From: Microbacterium jejuense
GTDB lineage: Bacteria; Actinomycetota; Actinomycetes; Actinomycetales; Microbacteriaceae
Reading direction: 5' to 3'
NCBI RefSeq assembly: GCF_019511665.1
Contig: NZ_JAEUAW010000005.1
Span: 1-64,000 of the forward strand
DNA length: 64,000 nt
Shown: one piece after another, positions 29,535-38,540 of the stretch
Numbering within the stretch: position 1 is the first letter of the stretch
Layout of the letters: every line of letters starts with the position of its first letter
Made by a program: the position numbers and the translations under genes
The notes under the pieces: model-generated
What the model saw: only the letters and a program-made list of their open reading frames with translations
Database searches by the model: none
Told to the model about the DNA's origin: nothing

Positions 29535-29906
29535 TCAGCGGCCGTCGCTGTACTCCAGGGGAATGGCCAGCTCTTGGCCGACCTGGACCGAGACACCGTC
29601 CAGGGCATTCAGCCGCGCGATCTGATCGACGACGTCGCGCGGGTCGTGGCCCGGGGCGACCTGCTCCGCGATGGACCACAGCGAGTCGCCCGCGGAGACC
29701 ACCACCGATTCGAACGAGCCGGCCGGAGCGCCACCGTCGAGCGTCGCCAGGGCCGCGCCGCCGCCCAGCGCCATCGCGACGCCGAGTGCGATCAGCGCCG
29801 GGAGTGCGGCGAGCAGCGCCAGCACGCGACGACCGCGCACGGTCAGCCGCAGCCGCGTCGTGCGGACGGGTGCCGGAACGGACGTCGGGAAGCTGATCGC
29901 GGTCAT
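29535..29906 (-). CDS. LysM-domain membrane protein beside lexA (probable SOS cell-division inhibitor)
   Basis: The 123-aa protein has a cytoplasmic basic segment, one membrane helix (about 30-52, LALLAALPALIALGVAMAL), and an extracellular LysM peptidoglycan-binding domain at the C-terminus (VVVSAGDSLWSIAEQVAP... QVGQELAIP). The same architecture and position, divergent from lexA, are found for mycobacterial Rv2719c (ChiZ) and Corynebacterium DivS, which block division during the SOS response. ATG 29906 has AGGAGG 8 nt upstream. The function is inferred from context and architecture. Confidence 0.85.
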   Translation of the reverse strand: MTAISFPTSVPAPVRTTRLRLTVRGRRVLALLAALPALIALGVAMALGGGAALATLDGGAPAGSFESVVVSAGDSLWSIAEQVAPGHDPRDVVDQIARLNALDGVSVQVGQELAIPLEYSDGR

Positions 29907-29939
29907 GCTCTTCTCCTCCTGCTGGGGAGAGATTCGCAC

Positions 29940-29963
29940 TCCCCGCTCGGCCGGGAGCGGGGA
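29940..29963 (-). promoter_or_regulatory. 5'-leader hairpin of the LysM gene
   Basis: Arms TCCCCGCTC and GAGCGGGGA flank a 6-nt loop, about 20 nt upstream of the ribosome-binding site on the minus strand. It could stabilise the mRNA or attenuate transcription. Confidence 0.35.
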
Positions 29964-29978
29964 ATCCGAACCTCTTTT

Positions 29979-29994
29979 CCGAAGCTATCTTCGA
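29979..29994. promoter_or_regulatory. Candidate LexA (SOS) box between lexA and the LysM gene
   Basis: CCGAAGCTATCTTCGA keeps the CGAA-N6-TTCGA core of the actinobacterial SOS box (TCGAAC-N4-GTTCGA), with exact 5-bp arms CGAAG/CTTCG. It lies in the shared divergent region and could serve both genes. It is a weaker match than the box before recA. Confidence 0.45.
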
Positions 29995-30168
29995 TTCTGA
30001 ACGATGTCAACAGTCGAACCGGAACCACATCCATCGAACGCGACACGCGGCCGCGTTCTTCCCCTCAGCGTCCAGATCCGGATACGGTTTCGATAAGAGA
30101 ACCCCACCACGGGCCTCCGACATTCGAAGAAACAGCGCTCGACGATGCAGCGCAGGACGGAGCCGGAC

Positions 30169-30849
30169 ATGAGCGACGCGGCCGGGCGCGACAAGCCCCA
30201 GACGCGACGGCGCAAGAGCCTCAGCGACAAGCAGCTGGCGATCCTCGAGGTGATCCAGCGCTCGATCGCGCGTCATGGCTACCCGCCGAGCATGCGCGAG
30301 ATCGGCGACGCCGTCGGCCTGAAGTCGCTGTCCAGCGTCACCCACCAGCTCAACCAGCTCGAGCTCAGCGGCTATCTGCGGCGCGACGCCGGCAAGACGC
30401 GGGCCATGGAGGTGCTGATCGACCTCCCCGGCGCCTCCACCGAGAACCCGGCCGACACGGCGCCGTCCCTGGGCGACGCCGCGCTCGTCCCGCTCGTCGG
30501 CCGCATCGCAGCGGGCGTCCCGATCACCGCCGAGCAGCAGGTCGAAGAGATCTTCCCGCTCCCCCGCCAGCTCGTCGGCAAGGGCGACCTGTTCATGCTG
30601 AAGGTCTCGGGCGAGTCGATGATCGACGCGGCGATCTGCGACGGCGACTGGGTCGTCGTCCGCTCGCAGGCCACGGCCGACAACGGCGACATCGTGGCGG
30701 CCATGCTCGACGGCGAGGCCACCGTCAAGACGTTCCGCCAGCGCGACGGACACACCTGGCTGCTGCCCCGCAACTCGGCGTTCGAGCCGATCCTGGGCGA
30801 CGAGGCCGTCGTGCTCGGCAAGGTCGTGGCGGTGCTGCGCGCCGTCTGA
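30169..30849 (+). CDS. lexA: SOS repressor LexA
   Basis: The 226-aa repressor has an N-terminal winged helix ([17 protein letters not shown] to [13 protein letters not shown], about 17-70) and a C-terminal self-cleaving peptidase domain. The cleavage site is Ala115-Gly116 (RIAAGVP), with catalytic Ser150 (GESMID) and Lys187 (ATVKTF). I chose ATG 30169, which has GGAG 6 nt upstream; ATG 30145 would add 8 residues. It represses SOS genes, presumably including the LysM gene and recA here. Confidence 0.97.
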   Translation: MSDAAGRDKPQTRRRKSLSDKQLAILEVIQRSIARHGYPPSMREIGDAVGLKSLSSVTHQLNQLELSGYLRRDAGKTRAMEVLIDLPGASTENPADTAPSLGDAALVPLVGRIAAGVPITAEQQVEEIFPLPRQLVGKGDLFMLKVSGESMIDAAICDGDWVVVRSQATADNGDIVAAMLDGEATVKTFRQRDGHTWLLPRNSAFEPILGDEAVVLGKVVAVLRAV

Positions 30850-30954
30850 TCGTCCCCGCCCACGGCCGCGGTTCGCCCGATGAGCGCTACGGCGCTCTCA
30901 CGCCGACCGGGGTGGCAGTGGTGGCGACCCGCTGTCAGGCGCTATAAGGGGGAC

Positions 30955-32511
30955 ATGACCGCCGACGCGCCCACCGCAGACGACGCCGCAGAGCTTCGGA
31001 CGAGACTCGCAGCCCTCGAGGCCGAGAACGCCCGCCTCCGAGCGGGTACACAAGAGGATCCCGCCGCGCCGGAAGCCCGAGGGAAGGGGTCGCGCTGGCG
31101 CGCGTTCTTCTCCGCGCTGTGCATCGTGCTCGCGACGATCCTGGTCCCGGTGTCGATCGTCGGCGCGTGGGCGCGGAGCGAACTCGTCGACGAAGAGACC
31201 TTCGTCGCGACGCTGGCGCCCCTCGCGGAGGACCCCCATGTGCAGAGCCTGATCGTCTCGGAGGCGATGGATGCCGTCGACGCGAACGTCGACTTCAGCG
31301 AGCTCACCGGCAGCGTCATCGACGGCATCTCCGACCTCGGTCTCGGCCCCCGCGCCGTCGCGGCGCTCGAGCTCCTGCAGCAGCCGGCTGCGGACGGCCT
31401 GCGCAACCTGGTGCAGACGGGCGTGACGCGCGTCGTGGAGTCCGACGCGTTCGCCGACGTCTGGACCACCGCGGTGCGCGGTGCTCACCGCGCGCTCGTG
31501 ACGACCGCCACATCGGACGGCGCGGGAGTGTTCGTGCTCACCGACGAGGGTCTGGGCATGAAGCTGGGGCCGATCGTCGACCAGGTCAAGCAGAAGCTCG
31601 TCGACAGCGGTGTGGGGGTGGCCTCGCTCATCCCCGCGGTCGACAAGACGATCATCATCGGCGACGGCTCGGCGGTCAGCACGATCCGCACGGTCTACGC
31701 GATCGCCGACGTCGCCGGATGGTGGCTGCCGTTCGTCACGATCGGGCTCTTCGTCGCCGGCATCCTGATCGCGCGCCGCCGCCCGGTGGCCGTCCTCGGC
31801 ACCGGGATCGGGCTGTTCATCGGGGGCGCCGCCCTCGCGGCGACGTTCTCGGTCGGATCGCTCGTCGCGGGCAACGCCGCCGCGCGGATGGACCTGTCGG
31901 TGTCGGCGATCGACGTGATCTACGCCGCGCTCGTCGACGACATGCGCCGCACGGCGCTCGTCGTCGCGCTGCTCGGCGTGCTGGTCGCCGTGATCGGCTG
32001 GGTCACCGGCCGCTGGAAGCCGGCCCGCCGGGTGCGCGGTCTCGTGAGCGGCCTGAACGCGAGCGCCCGCACGGCGCTGGCCGCGCGGGGTCTCGACACC
32101 GGCAGGTTCGGCACGTGGCTGGGGCGCCAGCGCGTCCTGGTCCGCGTCGTCGTGGTCGTGCTCGCCGTCGTGTGGCTGATGACGCTGCGGCCGCTCTCGG
32201 CGGGCGACGTCTTCCTCGTGGTGATCGTGGCGCTCGTGGTCGCGTGGGTGCTCGAACTGCTGCAGAAGCGGCCCGGCGACGCGGCGCGCGCCGCCGCCGC
32301 GCACCTGGCCACCGACGAGGTCGAGAGGGATGCCGTCGCCACGACGATCGCCGGCGCCGATGCCGCGGCCGCCGAGGGGTCGGACGACACGCTGCCGCTG
32401 ACGGCGGCGGACGCCGCGACGCTCCCGGTGCCCGACCTGGACCCCGCCGGAGCCGAGAGCAGCGGCGAGGCGACGGCGCCGCGCTCCCCGCGCACCCCCC
32501 GCAAGAAGTAG
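30955..32511 (+). CDS. Large membrane protein of unknown function with N-terminal coiled coil
   Basis: The 518-aa protein is not one I recognise. Residues 10-35 (AELRTRLAALEAENARLR) look like a short coiled coil; a membrane helix follows at about 50-72. A ~190-residue segment (75-260) is predicted outside, followed by four more helices (about 263-285, 290-312, 340-360, 395-415) and a final pair near 425-440. The alanine/acid-rich tail ends RTPRKK. ATG 30955 has AAGGGGG upstream and TATAAG 6 nt before it. It lies downstream of lexA on the same strand but 105 nt away. Confidence 0.7.
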   Translation: MTADAPTADDAAELRTRLAALEAENARLRAGTQEDPAAPEARGKGSRWRAFFSALCIVLATILVPVSIVGAWARSELVDEETFVATLAPLAEDPHVQSLIVSEAMDAVDANVDFSELTGSVIDGISDLGLGPRAVAALELLQQPAADGLRNLVQTGVTRVVESDAFADVWTTAVRGAHRALVTTATSDGAGVFVLTDEGLGMKLGPIVDQVKQKLVDSGVGVASLIPAVDKTIIIGDGSAVSTIRTVYAIADVAGWWLPFVTIGLFVAGILIARRRPVAVLGTGIGLFIGGAALAATFSVGSLVAGNAAARMDLSVSAIDVIYAALVDDMRRTALVVALLGVLVAVIGWVTGRWKPARRVRGLVSGLNASARTALAARGLDTGRFGTWLGRQRVLVRVVVVVLAVVWLMTLRPLSAGDVFLVVIVALVVAWVLELLQKRPGDAARAAAAHLATDEVERDAVATTIAGADAAAAEGSDDTLPLTAADAATLPVPDLDPAGAESSGEATAPRSPRTPRKK

Positions 32512-32524
32512 CTCCACGACACGG

Positions 32525-32557
32525 CGAGGGCCGGTGCGGATCCCGCACCGGCCCTCG
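32525..32557. terminator. Bidirectional terminator between the membrane gene and metE
   Basis: A perfect 15-bp stem with a 3-nt loop (arm CGAGGGCCGGTGCGG) lies in the 63-nt gap between convergent stops at 32511 and 32575. Confidence 0.8.
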
Positions 32558-32574
32558 TCCTCCGGCGGACCGAG

Positions 32575-34905
32575 TCAGGCGCTCAGCCGCTCGCGCACCT
32601 GCGTCGTCGCCGCGACGAGGTTGCGCAGCGACGCCACGGTCTCGTCGTAGCCGCGCGTCTTGAGCCCGCAGTCCGGGTTGACCCACACGCGCCGCAGAGC
32701 GAGCTCGCCGACGGCCCGGTCCAGGAGCGCCCCGATCTCGGCGACGGCGGGCACCCGCGGCGAGTGGATGTCGTAGACGCCCGGCCCGATGCCGGCGGCG
32801 AATCCGGAGGCCGCGATGTCGCCGATCACCTCGCCGCGACTGCGGGCCGCCTCGATCGAGGTGACGTCGGCGTCCAGGGCCGCGATGGCGTCGATCACGA
32901 CGTCGAACTCGGAGTAGCAGAGGTGCGTGTGCACCTGCGTCGCCGGCGCCGCACCGGCCGTCGCGAGGCGGAACGAGCCGACCGACCAGTCGAGGTAGGC
33001 GGGCTGGTCGGCCTGCTTGAGCGGCAGCAGCTCGCGCAGCGCCGGCTCGTCCACCTGGATGACCCGGATGCCGGCGGCCTCGAGGTCGGCGATCTCGTCG
33101 CGCAGCGCCAGGGCGACCTGGTTCGCGGTGTCGCCCAAGGGCTGGTCGTCGCGCACGAACGACCACGCGAGGATCGTGACCGGACCGGTGAGCATGCCCT
33201 TCATCGGCTTGTCGGTGAGCGATTGGGCGAACACCGACCAGTCGACGGTGATCGGCGCCGGACGCGACACGTCGCCCCACAGGATCGACGGACGCGTGGC
33301 ACGCGAGCCGTATGACTGCACCCAGCCGTGCTGCGTGACCGCGAAGCCGTCGAGGTGCTCGGCGAAGTACTGCACCATGTCGTTGCGCTCGGGCTCGCCG
33401 TGCACCAGGACGTCGAGTCCGAGGTCCTCCTGCAGCGCGACCACCCGCGCGATCTCGTCGCGCAGGAACGCCTCGTACTCGGCGCCGGTGAGCTCGCCGC
33501 GGCCGTGACGGGCGCGGGCGCGGCGGATGTCGCCGGTCTGCGGGAACGAGCCGATCGTCGTCGTCGGCAGCAGCGGCAGCGCGAGCTGCGCGTCCTGCGC
33601 CGCCGCACGCGCGTCGTAGTCGCCGCGGTCGAAGTCCGCGGCGCCGAGCGCGGCGACACGCGCGCGCACGTCGCCGTCGCGGACGCCCGGTGCACCTCGG
33701 CGGTCGGCGAGGGCGGCGGATGCGGCATCCACCACCTCCGCGATGCTGTCGCGTCCGCTGACGAGCCCCTCGGCCAGCGTGACCACCTGCGCGGTCTTCT
33801 GGTCGGCGAACGCCAGCCACGACGCGAGGCGCGGGTCGAGCGCCGACTCGTCCTCGACGTCGTGGGGCACGTGCTGCAGCGACGTCGAGGTCCCCGCACT
33901 CACCTGCGCGGCTCCGAGGCCGCGCAGCGCGTCGAGACGGTCCCACGCGCCGGCGAGGTCGCCGCGCCACACGTTGCGGCCGTCGATGACGCCGCCGACG
34001 AGCGTCTTGCCCTCCAGCCCCGCCGCCGCCGGCGGCACGTCGCCGCGCGTGAGGTCGATCGCGAGCGCCTCGACGGGTGCCGCGGCGAGCGCCGTCCAGG
34101 CCGCGTCCGACAGCTGTGCGTACCCGGCGGCGACGAGCACCTGCGGACGGTCGACCGCCGCCCCGAGCAGCGAGTAGGCGCGGGCCGCGGCATCCGCCAG
34201 CTCCTCCGCGGACGCCGCCAGGCTCTCGCTCACGAGCGCCGGCTCGTCCAGCTGCACCCACTCCGCTCCGGCGGCGCGCAGCGAGGCCAGCAGCTCGGCG
34301 TACACGGGCAGCAGGTCGTCGAGGCGGCTCAGCGGCGCGAACCCCGCGGGCGCGCCGTCGGCCGGCTTCGCCAGGGCGAGCAGCGTCACCGGCCCGACCA
34401 CCACCGGGCGGGTCGTGTAGCCGTCTGCCCTCGCCTCGGCGACCTGGCGGGCGAAGCGGTCGCTCGACAGCGAGAACCGCGTCTCGGGGCCGATCTCGGG
34501 CACGAGGTAGTGGTAGTTCGTGTCGAACCACTTCGTCATCTCCAGGGCCGCGTCGTCGCCCGCCCCGCGCGCGGCGGTGAAGTAGGCGTCCAGCCCGATG
34601 CTGCCGTCGGCGCCGCGCAGCCCGGCGAATCGCTCGGGCAGCGCGCCCACGGCCACGGCGGCGTCGTGCACCTGGTCGTAGAACGAGAACGACTCGGGGA
34701 TGGACGAGTCGCCGCGGCCGAGCCCGAGCTCGGCGAGGCGGGTGCGGGTGGCGCGGCGCAGCTCGGCGGCGGTGCGCTCGAGCCCCTCCGCGTCGAGCCG
34801 GCCGGCCCAGTGGGCCTCGACGGCGCGCTTGAGCTCGCGGCGCCGCCCGATGCGGGGGTATCCGAGGATCGTGCCGTGCGGGAACGGGGTGCGGGAATCG
34901 GTCAT
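32575..34905 (-). CDS. metE: Cobalamin-independent methionine synthase
   Basis: Transfers the methyl group of 5-methyl-THF-triglutamate to homocysteine. The 776-aa double-barrel protein has the N-terminal [19 protein letters not shown] signature. Its C-terminal zinc site is visible as HTHLCYSEF (His and Cys) and [10 protein letters not shown] (Cys). Length is typical. It follows metF by 84 nt on the same strand; together they supply and use methyl-THF. No cobalamin riboswitch was recognised upstream. Confidence 0.97.
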   Translation of the reverse strand: MTDSRTPFPHGTILGYPRIGRRRELKRAVEAHWAGRLDAEGLERTAAELRRATRTRLAELGLGRGDSSIPESFSFYDQVHDAAVAVGALPERFAGLRGADGSIGLDAYFTAARGAGDDAALEMTKWFDTNYHYLVPEIGPETRFSLSSDRFARQVAEARADGYTTRPVVVGPVTLLALAKPADGAPAGFAPLSRLDDLLPVYAELLASLRAAGAEWVQLDEPALVSESLAASAEELADAAARAYSLLGAAVDRPQVLVAAGYAQLSDAAWTALAAAPVEALAIDLTRGDVPPAAAGLEGKTLVGGVIDGRNVWRGDLAGAWDRLDALRGLGAAQVSAGTSTSLQHVPHDVEDESALDPRLASWLAFADQKTAQVVTLAEGLVSGRDSIAEVVDAASAALADRRGAPGVRDGDVRARVAALGAADFDRGDYDARAAAQDAQLALPLLPTTTIGSFPQTGDIRRARARHGRGELTGAEYEAFLRDEIARVVALQEDLGLDVLVHGEPERNDMVQYFAEHLDGFAVTQHGWVQSYGSRATRPSILWGDVSRPAPITVDWSVFAQSLTDKPMKGMLTGPVTILAWSFVRDDQPLGDTANQVALALRDEIADLEAAGIRVIQVDEPALRELLPLKQADQPAYLDWSVGSFRLATAGAAPATQVHTHLCYSEFDVVIDAIAALDADVTSIEAARSRGEVIGDIAASGFAAGIGPGVYDIHSPRVPAVAEIGALLDRAVGELALRRVWVNPDCGLKTRGYDETVASLRNLVAATTQVRERLSA

Positions 34906-34989
34906 CGTGCTCTCTCTTCCGGTGTCGGTCGTGCGGTTTCAGGGGTCGCCGAAGACACCCGTCGGACCCGACGGGATGCGGCGAGGCGG

Positions 34990-35952
34990 TCAGCGGACCG
35001 CGGAGGGCATTCGGGCGCGGACGTCGACGATGCCGGCGTCGTGGAGCACCGCCAGCACGGTCTCGTGGTTGTTGAACGCGTAGAGATGGATGCCGGGCGC
35101 CCCGCCCTCGAGCACCTCCCGGGCAAGCTCCGCGGCGTGGGCGACGCCGACGGCACGTCGGGCCTCTGACGACTCCTCGGCCTCGAGCGCAGCGGCGAGC
35201 GCGTCGGGCCGTGCAACCTCGGTGAGCTCGAGGGTGCGCCGCAGCCGTGCCGGCGACGTGATCGGCATGATGCCGGGAAGGATCGGGATCGTCACGCCGG
35301 CCTCGCGTGCGCGCTGCACGAAGCCGAGGTAGTCGTCGGCGTGGAAGAACAGCTGCGTGATCGCCAGTGTCGCCCCGGCCGCCTGCTTCGCCAGCAGCGC
35401 GTCGATGTGCTCGGTCGCGTGCCGCGAGCGCGGGTGGCCGTTCGGGAAGGCGGCCACGGCGATGTCGACGTCGCCGCGCCGGTCGACGCGCGCCGCGCCC
35501 GGTACGCCCGGGATCGGCGCTTCGATGTACGGCTCGCGCTCCGCCTGCACCCGGTCGATGAGCTGGACGAGCTGTGCGGCGCTCTCGAGGTCTCCGAGGA
35601 ACGCGTCGTCCTCCGTCGCGCCGACCGGCGGATCGCCGCGCAGCGCCAGGAAGCTCGTGATGCCGGCATCCAGGAACTCCCGGATCAGCGCGTTCGCGCC
35701 CGCCCACGTGTTGCCGACGCACGTCAGGTGGGCAAGCGGCTCGACGGTGGTCTCGCGCAGGATGTGGGTGAGAAGCTCGAGGGAGCGGCCGCCGGTCGAT
35801 CCTCCGGCGCCGTACGTCACCGAGATGAAGCGGGGATCGACGGATGCCAGATGCCGGATGGTCTCGTGCAGCACCGGCCATCCCGCCTCGGTGCGAGGCG
35901 GGTACACCTCGAACGAGATCGGCACGGGTGGGGTGCTCAGGTCGATGGGCAT
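34990..35952 (-). CDS. metF: Methylenetetrahydrofolate reductase
   Basis: FAD enzyme making 5-methyl-THF for MetE. The 320-aa TIM-barrel protein shows SFEVYPPRT with the catalytic glutamate near the N-terminus, FISVTYGAGGST, and FLALRGDPP. ATG 35952 is preceded by GGAGAG at 8 nt. A longer frame back to 36069 is low-complexity and overlaps the leader region. The 264 bp upstream contain mutually exclusive hairpins (36082-36120). Confidence 0.95.
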   Translation of the reverse strand: MPIDLSTPPVPISFEVYPPRTEAGWPVLHETIRHLASVDPRFISVTYGAGGSTGGRSLELLTHILRETTVEPLAHLTCVGNTWAGANALIREFLDAGITSFLALRGDPPVGATEDDAFLGDLESAAQLVQLIDRVQAEREPYIEAPIPGVPGAARVDRRGDVDIAVAAFPNGHPRSRHATEHIDALLAKQAAGATLAITQLFFHADDYLGFVQRAREAGVTIPILPGIMPITSPARLRRTLELTEVARPDALAAALEAEESSEARRAVGVAHAAELAREVLEGGAPGIHLYAFNNHETVLAVLHDAGIVDVRARMPSAVR

Positions 35953-36081
35953 CGTGTGCTCTCCGGCGGGGGCGGGACAGGGCTCAGCCGAAACGGGATG
36001 AGCCCGGTCGGCCGCGGCACCGCGCTCCGTTCCCGGGGCCGTTGGGGGCTCTGGGCGGAGGGGTGTCATCGCGGGCGGGTG

Positions 36082-36120
36082 CCGGGCTCGGCTGTCGCTC
36101 CTGCCCGGTGACGACCGGGC
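36082..36120 (-). promoter_or_regulatory. metF leader with alternative stems
   Basis: In the 264-bp gap between metF and the divergent peptidase, GCCCGGT and ACCGGGC (36103-36120) form a 7-bp hairpin with a 4-nt loop. The inner arm can instead pair with CCGGGC at 36082-36087. Such exclusive pairing is typical of attenuators, but I recognise no known riboswitch consensus. Confidence 0.3.
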
Positions 36121-36204
36121 GACGATGCGTCCACCGTAGCCGATGCGACCGGGTCGGCGGCGCCTGTGACGTACTGTTTCGCCGCACGCGGGGGCGGGAC
36201 GCCG

Positions 36205-36210
36205 TAGCGT
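36205..36210 (+). promoter_or_regulatory. -10 element of the S9 peptidase gene
   Basis: TAGCGT lies 6 nt before the GTG start at 36217. Confidence 0.45.
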
Positions 36211-36216
36211 GGAGAC

Positions 36217-38130
36217 GTGACGTCACGCACCCCGACCCCGTATGGCAGCTGGATCTCCCCCCTCACCGCAGCGGAGGTGTCGGCGGCATCCGCCCGGATC
36301 GAGGGCGCCCGGTTCGTGGGCGACGACGTGTGGTGGGGCGAGTCCATCGCCGCGGAGGCGGGGAGGTCGGGCGTCCGCCGACGGATCGCCGACGATGCCG
36401 TCGTCGACGTGCTGCCGGCACCGTGGAGCGCCCGCTCGCGCGTGCACGAGTACGGGGGCGGCTCGTGGACCGCGGCCGACGACGGCACGCTGTATTTCGT
36501 CGAGAAGGCCGACCAGCGCGTCTGGCGCCTGGAGCCCGGTGCCGAGCGACCGGTCGCGCTGACCTCTGACGCCGGCGACGTGCGCTACGGCGGGCTCTCG
36601 CTGCAGCACGGCCGCCTGCTGGCCGTGCGCGAGGACCACACCGCTGGCGGTCCCGTCCCGGCGCGCGACATCGTCGAGATCGCCCTCGACGGCGCGGGCG
36701 CCGTCTCTCTCGTCGCCGGGAGCGACTTCGTTGCCCACCCCGCGATCTCGTCCGACGGCGCGCACCTGGCGTGGATCGCGTGGGACCATCCCCGGATGGC
36801 GTGGGACAGGGCCGAGCTGCGCCTCGGCGCGATCGACGGCGGGCGGGTCGCCGGGTGGCGCACGCTCGCCGGCGGTGAGTCCTCGCCGCTGCAGCCGGAA
36901 TGGATGGGCGAGGACACGCTGGTGTTCGCCGACGACCCGACCGGCCGGTGGAACCTGTGGCGCACCGATGTCGCCGCCGCAGGCCCGACCCCCGTCGCGC
37001 CGGCGGACGCCGACACCGGCGGCGCGCTGTGGGTGCTCGGCACCCGCTGGTACGGCGTGCTCGATGACGGCCGCATCGTCGCGGTCCGCACGAACGGGGC
37101 GGATGAGCTCGTCGTCATCGGGACGGACGGCGGGGTCGAAGACCTGCCGGTCGAGCCGGTGACGCAGCTGTCCGTCGAAGACGTCAGCGGCTCGCGCGTG
37201 CTCCTGTCGGGAGCGGGCCGGCGCGGCGCCGGCCTCTGGCTGGTCGACGTCGACCATCCCGAACGCAGCCGTCTGGTCGCCGGCGCCTCCTCGCCCTGGG
37301 ACGACGAGTGGATGCCGGTCCCCCGCGCCGTCACGACGCCGGGGCCGCACGGCCCGGTGCACGCCTTCGACTATCCGCCGACCAACCCGCACGCGACGGC
37401 GCCCGACGGGGAGCGGCCGCCCTACGTCGTGTTCGTGCACGGCGGTCCGACGAGCCATGTCGGGGGTGCAGCATCCGGCAGGATCGCGTACCTCACGAGC
37501 CGCGGCATCGGCGTGCTCGACGTGAACTACGGCGGGTCCACGGCCTACGGCCGCGCCTACCGCGAGCGCCTGCTCGGGCAGTGGGGCGTCGTGGACGTGG
37601 ACGATGTGGTCGCCGCCGCGCGCGGCCTCGCCGATGTGGGCGCGGCCGATCCGGAGCGCCTCGCCATCGCGGGCGGATCGGCAGGCGGATGGACGGTGCT
37701 GTGCGCCGTGACCGGCTCGGACGCGTTCGGGGCCGGCATCAGCCGCTACGGCGTCGCCGACCTGCGTCTGCTCGCGCAGGACACCCACGACTTCGAGGCA
37801 CGGTACCTCGACGGCCTCGTGGGCCCGCTTCCCGAGGCCGAGGAGCTGTACGTGGAGCGATCACCCCTGTCGCACCTGGACCGGCTGCGCACTCCCCTGC
37901 TGCTGGAGCAGGGGCTCGACGACCGCGTCGTCCCGCCGTCGCAGTCCGAGGCCGTGCGTGACGCCCTCGCCGCCAACGGCGTCGCACACGCGTACCTGGC
38001 CTTCGAGGGCGAGGCGCACGGCTTCCGCCGCGCCGAGACGCTCGTGACGACGCTGGAGGCCGAGCTGGCGTTCCTCGGCCGGGTGTTCGGATTCCCGACG
38101 CCGGGCGTGCCCGCGATCGATCTGGCCTGA
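36217..38130 (+). CDS. S9 family prolyl oligopeptidase-type peptidase
   Basis: The 637-aa protein has an N-terminal beta-propeller (about 1-370) and a C-terminal alpha/beta-hydrolase domain (about 380-637). The catalytic Ser488 is in GGSAGG, the Asp around 568-569 in GLDDRVVPP, and His601 in GEAHGF. FVHGGPTSHVGG is the oxyanion-hole region. No signal peptide is visible, so it is probably cytoplasmic. Closest in architecture to acylaminoacyl peptidases/dipeptidyl peptidases; substrate unknown. Confidence 0.92.
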   Translation: MTSRTPTPYGSWISPLTAAEVSAASARIEGARFVGDDVWWGESIAAEAGRSGVRRRIADDAVVDVLPAPWSARSRVHEYGGGSWTAADDGTLYFVEKADQRVWRLEPGAERPVALTSDAGDVRYGGLSLQHGRLLAVREDHTAGGPVPARDIVEIALDGAGAVSLVAGSDFVAHPAISSDGAHLAWIAWDHPRMAWDRAELRLGAIDGGRVAGWRTLAGGESSPLQPEWMGEDTLVFADDPTGRWNLWRTDVAAAGPTPVAPADADTGGALWVLGTRWYGVLDDGRIVAVRTNGADELVVIGTDGGVEDLPVEPVTQLSVEDVSGSRVLLSGAGRRGAGLWLVDVDHPERSRLVAGASSPWDDEWMPVPRAVTTPGPHGPVHAFDYPPTNPHATAPDGERPPYVVFVHGGPTSHVGGAASGRIAYLTSRGIGVLDVNYGGSTAYGRAYRERLLGQWGVVDVDDVVAAARGLADVGAADPERLAIAGGSAGGWTVLCAVTGSDAFGAGISRYGVADLRLLAQDTHDFEARYLDGLVGPLPEAEELYVERSPLSHLDRLRTPLLLEQGLDDRVVPPSQSEAVRDALAANGVAHAYLAFEGEAHGFRRAETLVTTLEAELAFLGRVFGFPTPGVPAIDLA

Positions 38131-38143
38131 CCCGTGCTGGACG

Positions 38144-38168
38144 GGCGCCGAGGCGGGCCTCAGGCGCC
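38144..38168. terminator. Hairpin between convergent S9 peptidase and DUF5655 genes
   Basis: GGCGCCGAGG pairs with CCTC-A-GGCGCC (one bulged A), between stops at 38130 and 38160 and overlapping the end of the minus-strand gene. It may terminate both. Confidence 0.4.
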
Positions 38169-38540
38169 GAGGTGGGCTCCGCAGCCGACCGCGTAGGCCT
38201 CGTCCACCCAGGCGGCGAACGTCGCGTCGAGCTCGTCGGCCGCGCGGATCCGGAAGTGGTTCACGAACAGCCGGCGCGCATAGGGCGCAGCGGAGCGGAT
38301 CCGAGGGTCGCCCGTGAGCGGCCGCATCAGGTCGAGGTAGCCGACGACGCCGTGACGATCGGGGCGCGCGCCCGCGAAGCCGCGCCGCGGCCCCTTGAAC
38401 GTGATCGTCGTCTTCGACACCGAGTGCTCGACGTCGCCGTGCGCGAGGATCAGCGCCTCGACGGCGCGGAACAGGGCGACACTGCCGTCGGGCTGACCGT
38501 CCAGGTGGTCCTGGACGGTCCAGCCGTCAGGCTCGGGCAT
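38160..38540 (-). CDS. DUF5655-like protein
   Basis: The 126-aa protein resembles DUF5655/DUF4287-type uncharacterised proteins: an N-terminal helix (VALFRAVEALILAHGDVE), SVSKTTITFKGPRRGFAGARP in the centre, and a C-terminal helical part. The family name is a moderate-confidence recognition and no function is known. Its ATG lies 14 nt inside the 3' end of hflX, so it is likely co-transcribed and coupled. Confidence 0.65.
   Translation of the reverse strand: MPEPDGWTVQDHLDGQPDGSVALFRAVEALILAHGDVEHSVSKTTITFKGPRRGFAGARPDRHGVVGYLDLMRPLTGDPRIRSAAPYARRLFVNHFRIRAADELDATFAAWVDEAYAVGCGAHLGA

Noticed and set aside
30001..30060. Other TCGAAC strings near lexA as SOS boxes
   Set aside because: Occurrences at about 30012 and 30035 lack a matching GTTCGA half at the 4-nt spacing.
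32003..35881. 1292-codon minus-strand open frame
   Set aside because: Overlaps metE and metF in another frame and the opposite strand of the unknown membrane protein; no recognisable protein sequence.
35953..36216. Known SAM, SAH or cobalamin riboswitch upstream of metF
   Set aside because: An AGGAGCG string recalls the SAH riboswitch core, but the surrounding conserved positions and pseudoknot partner are not present.
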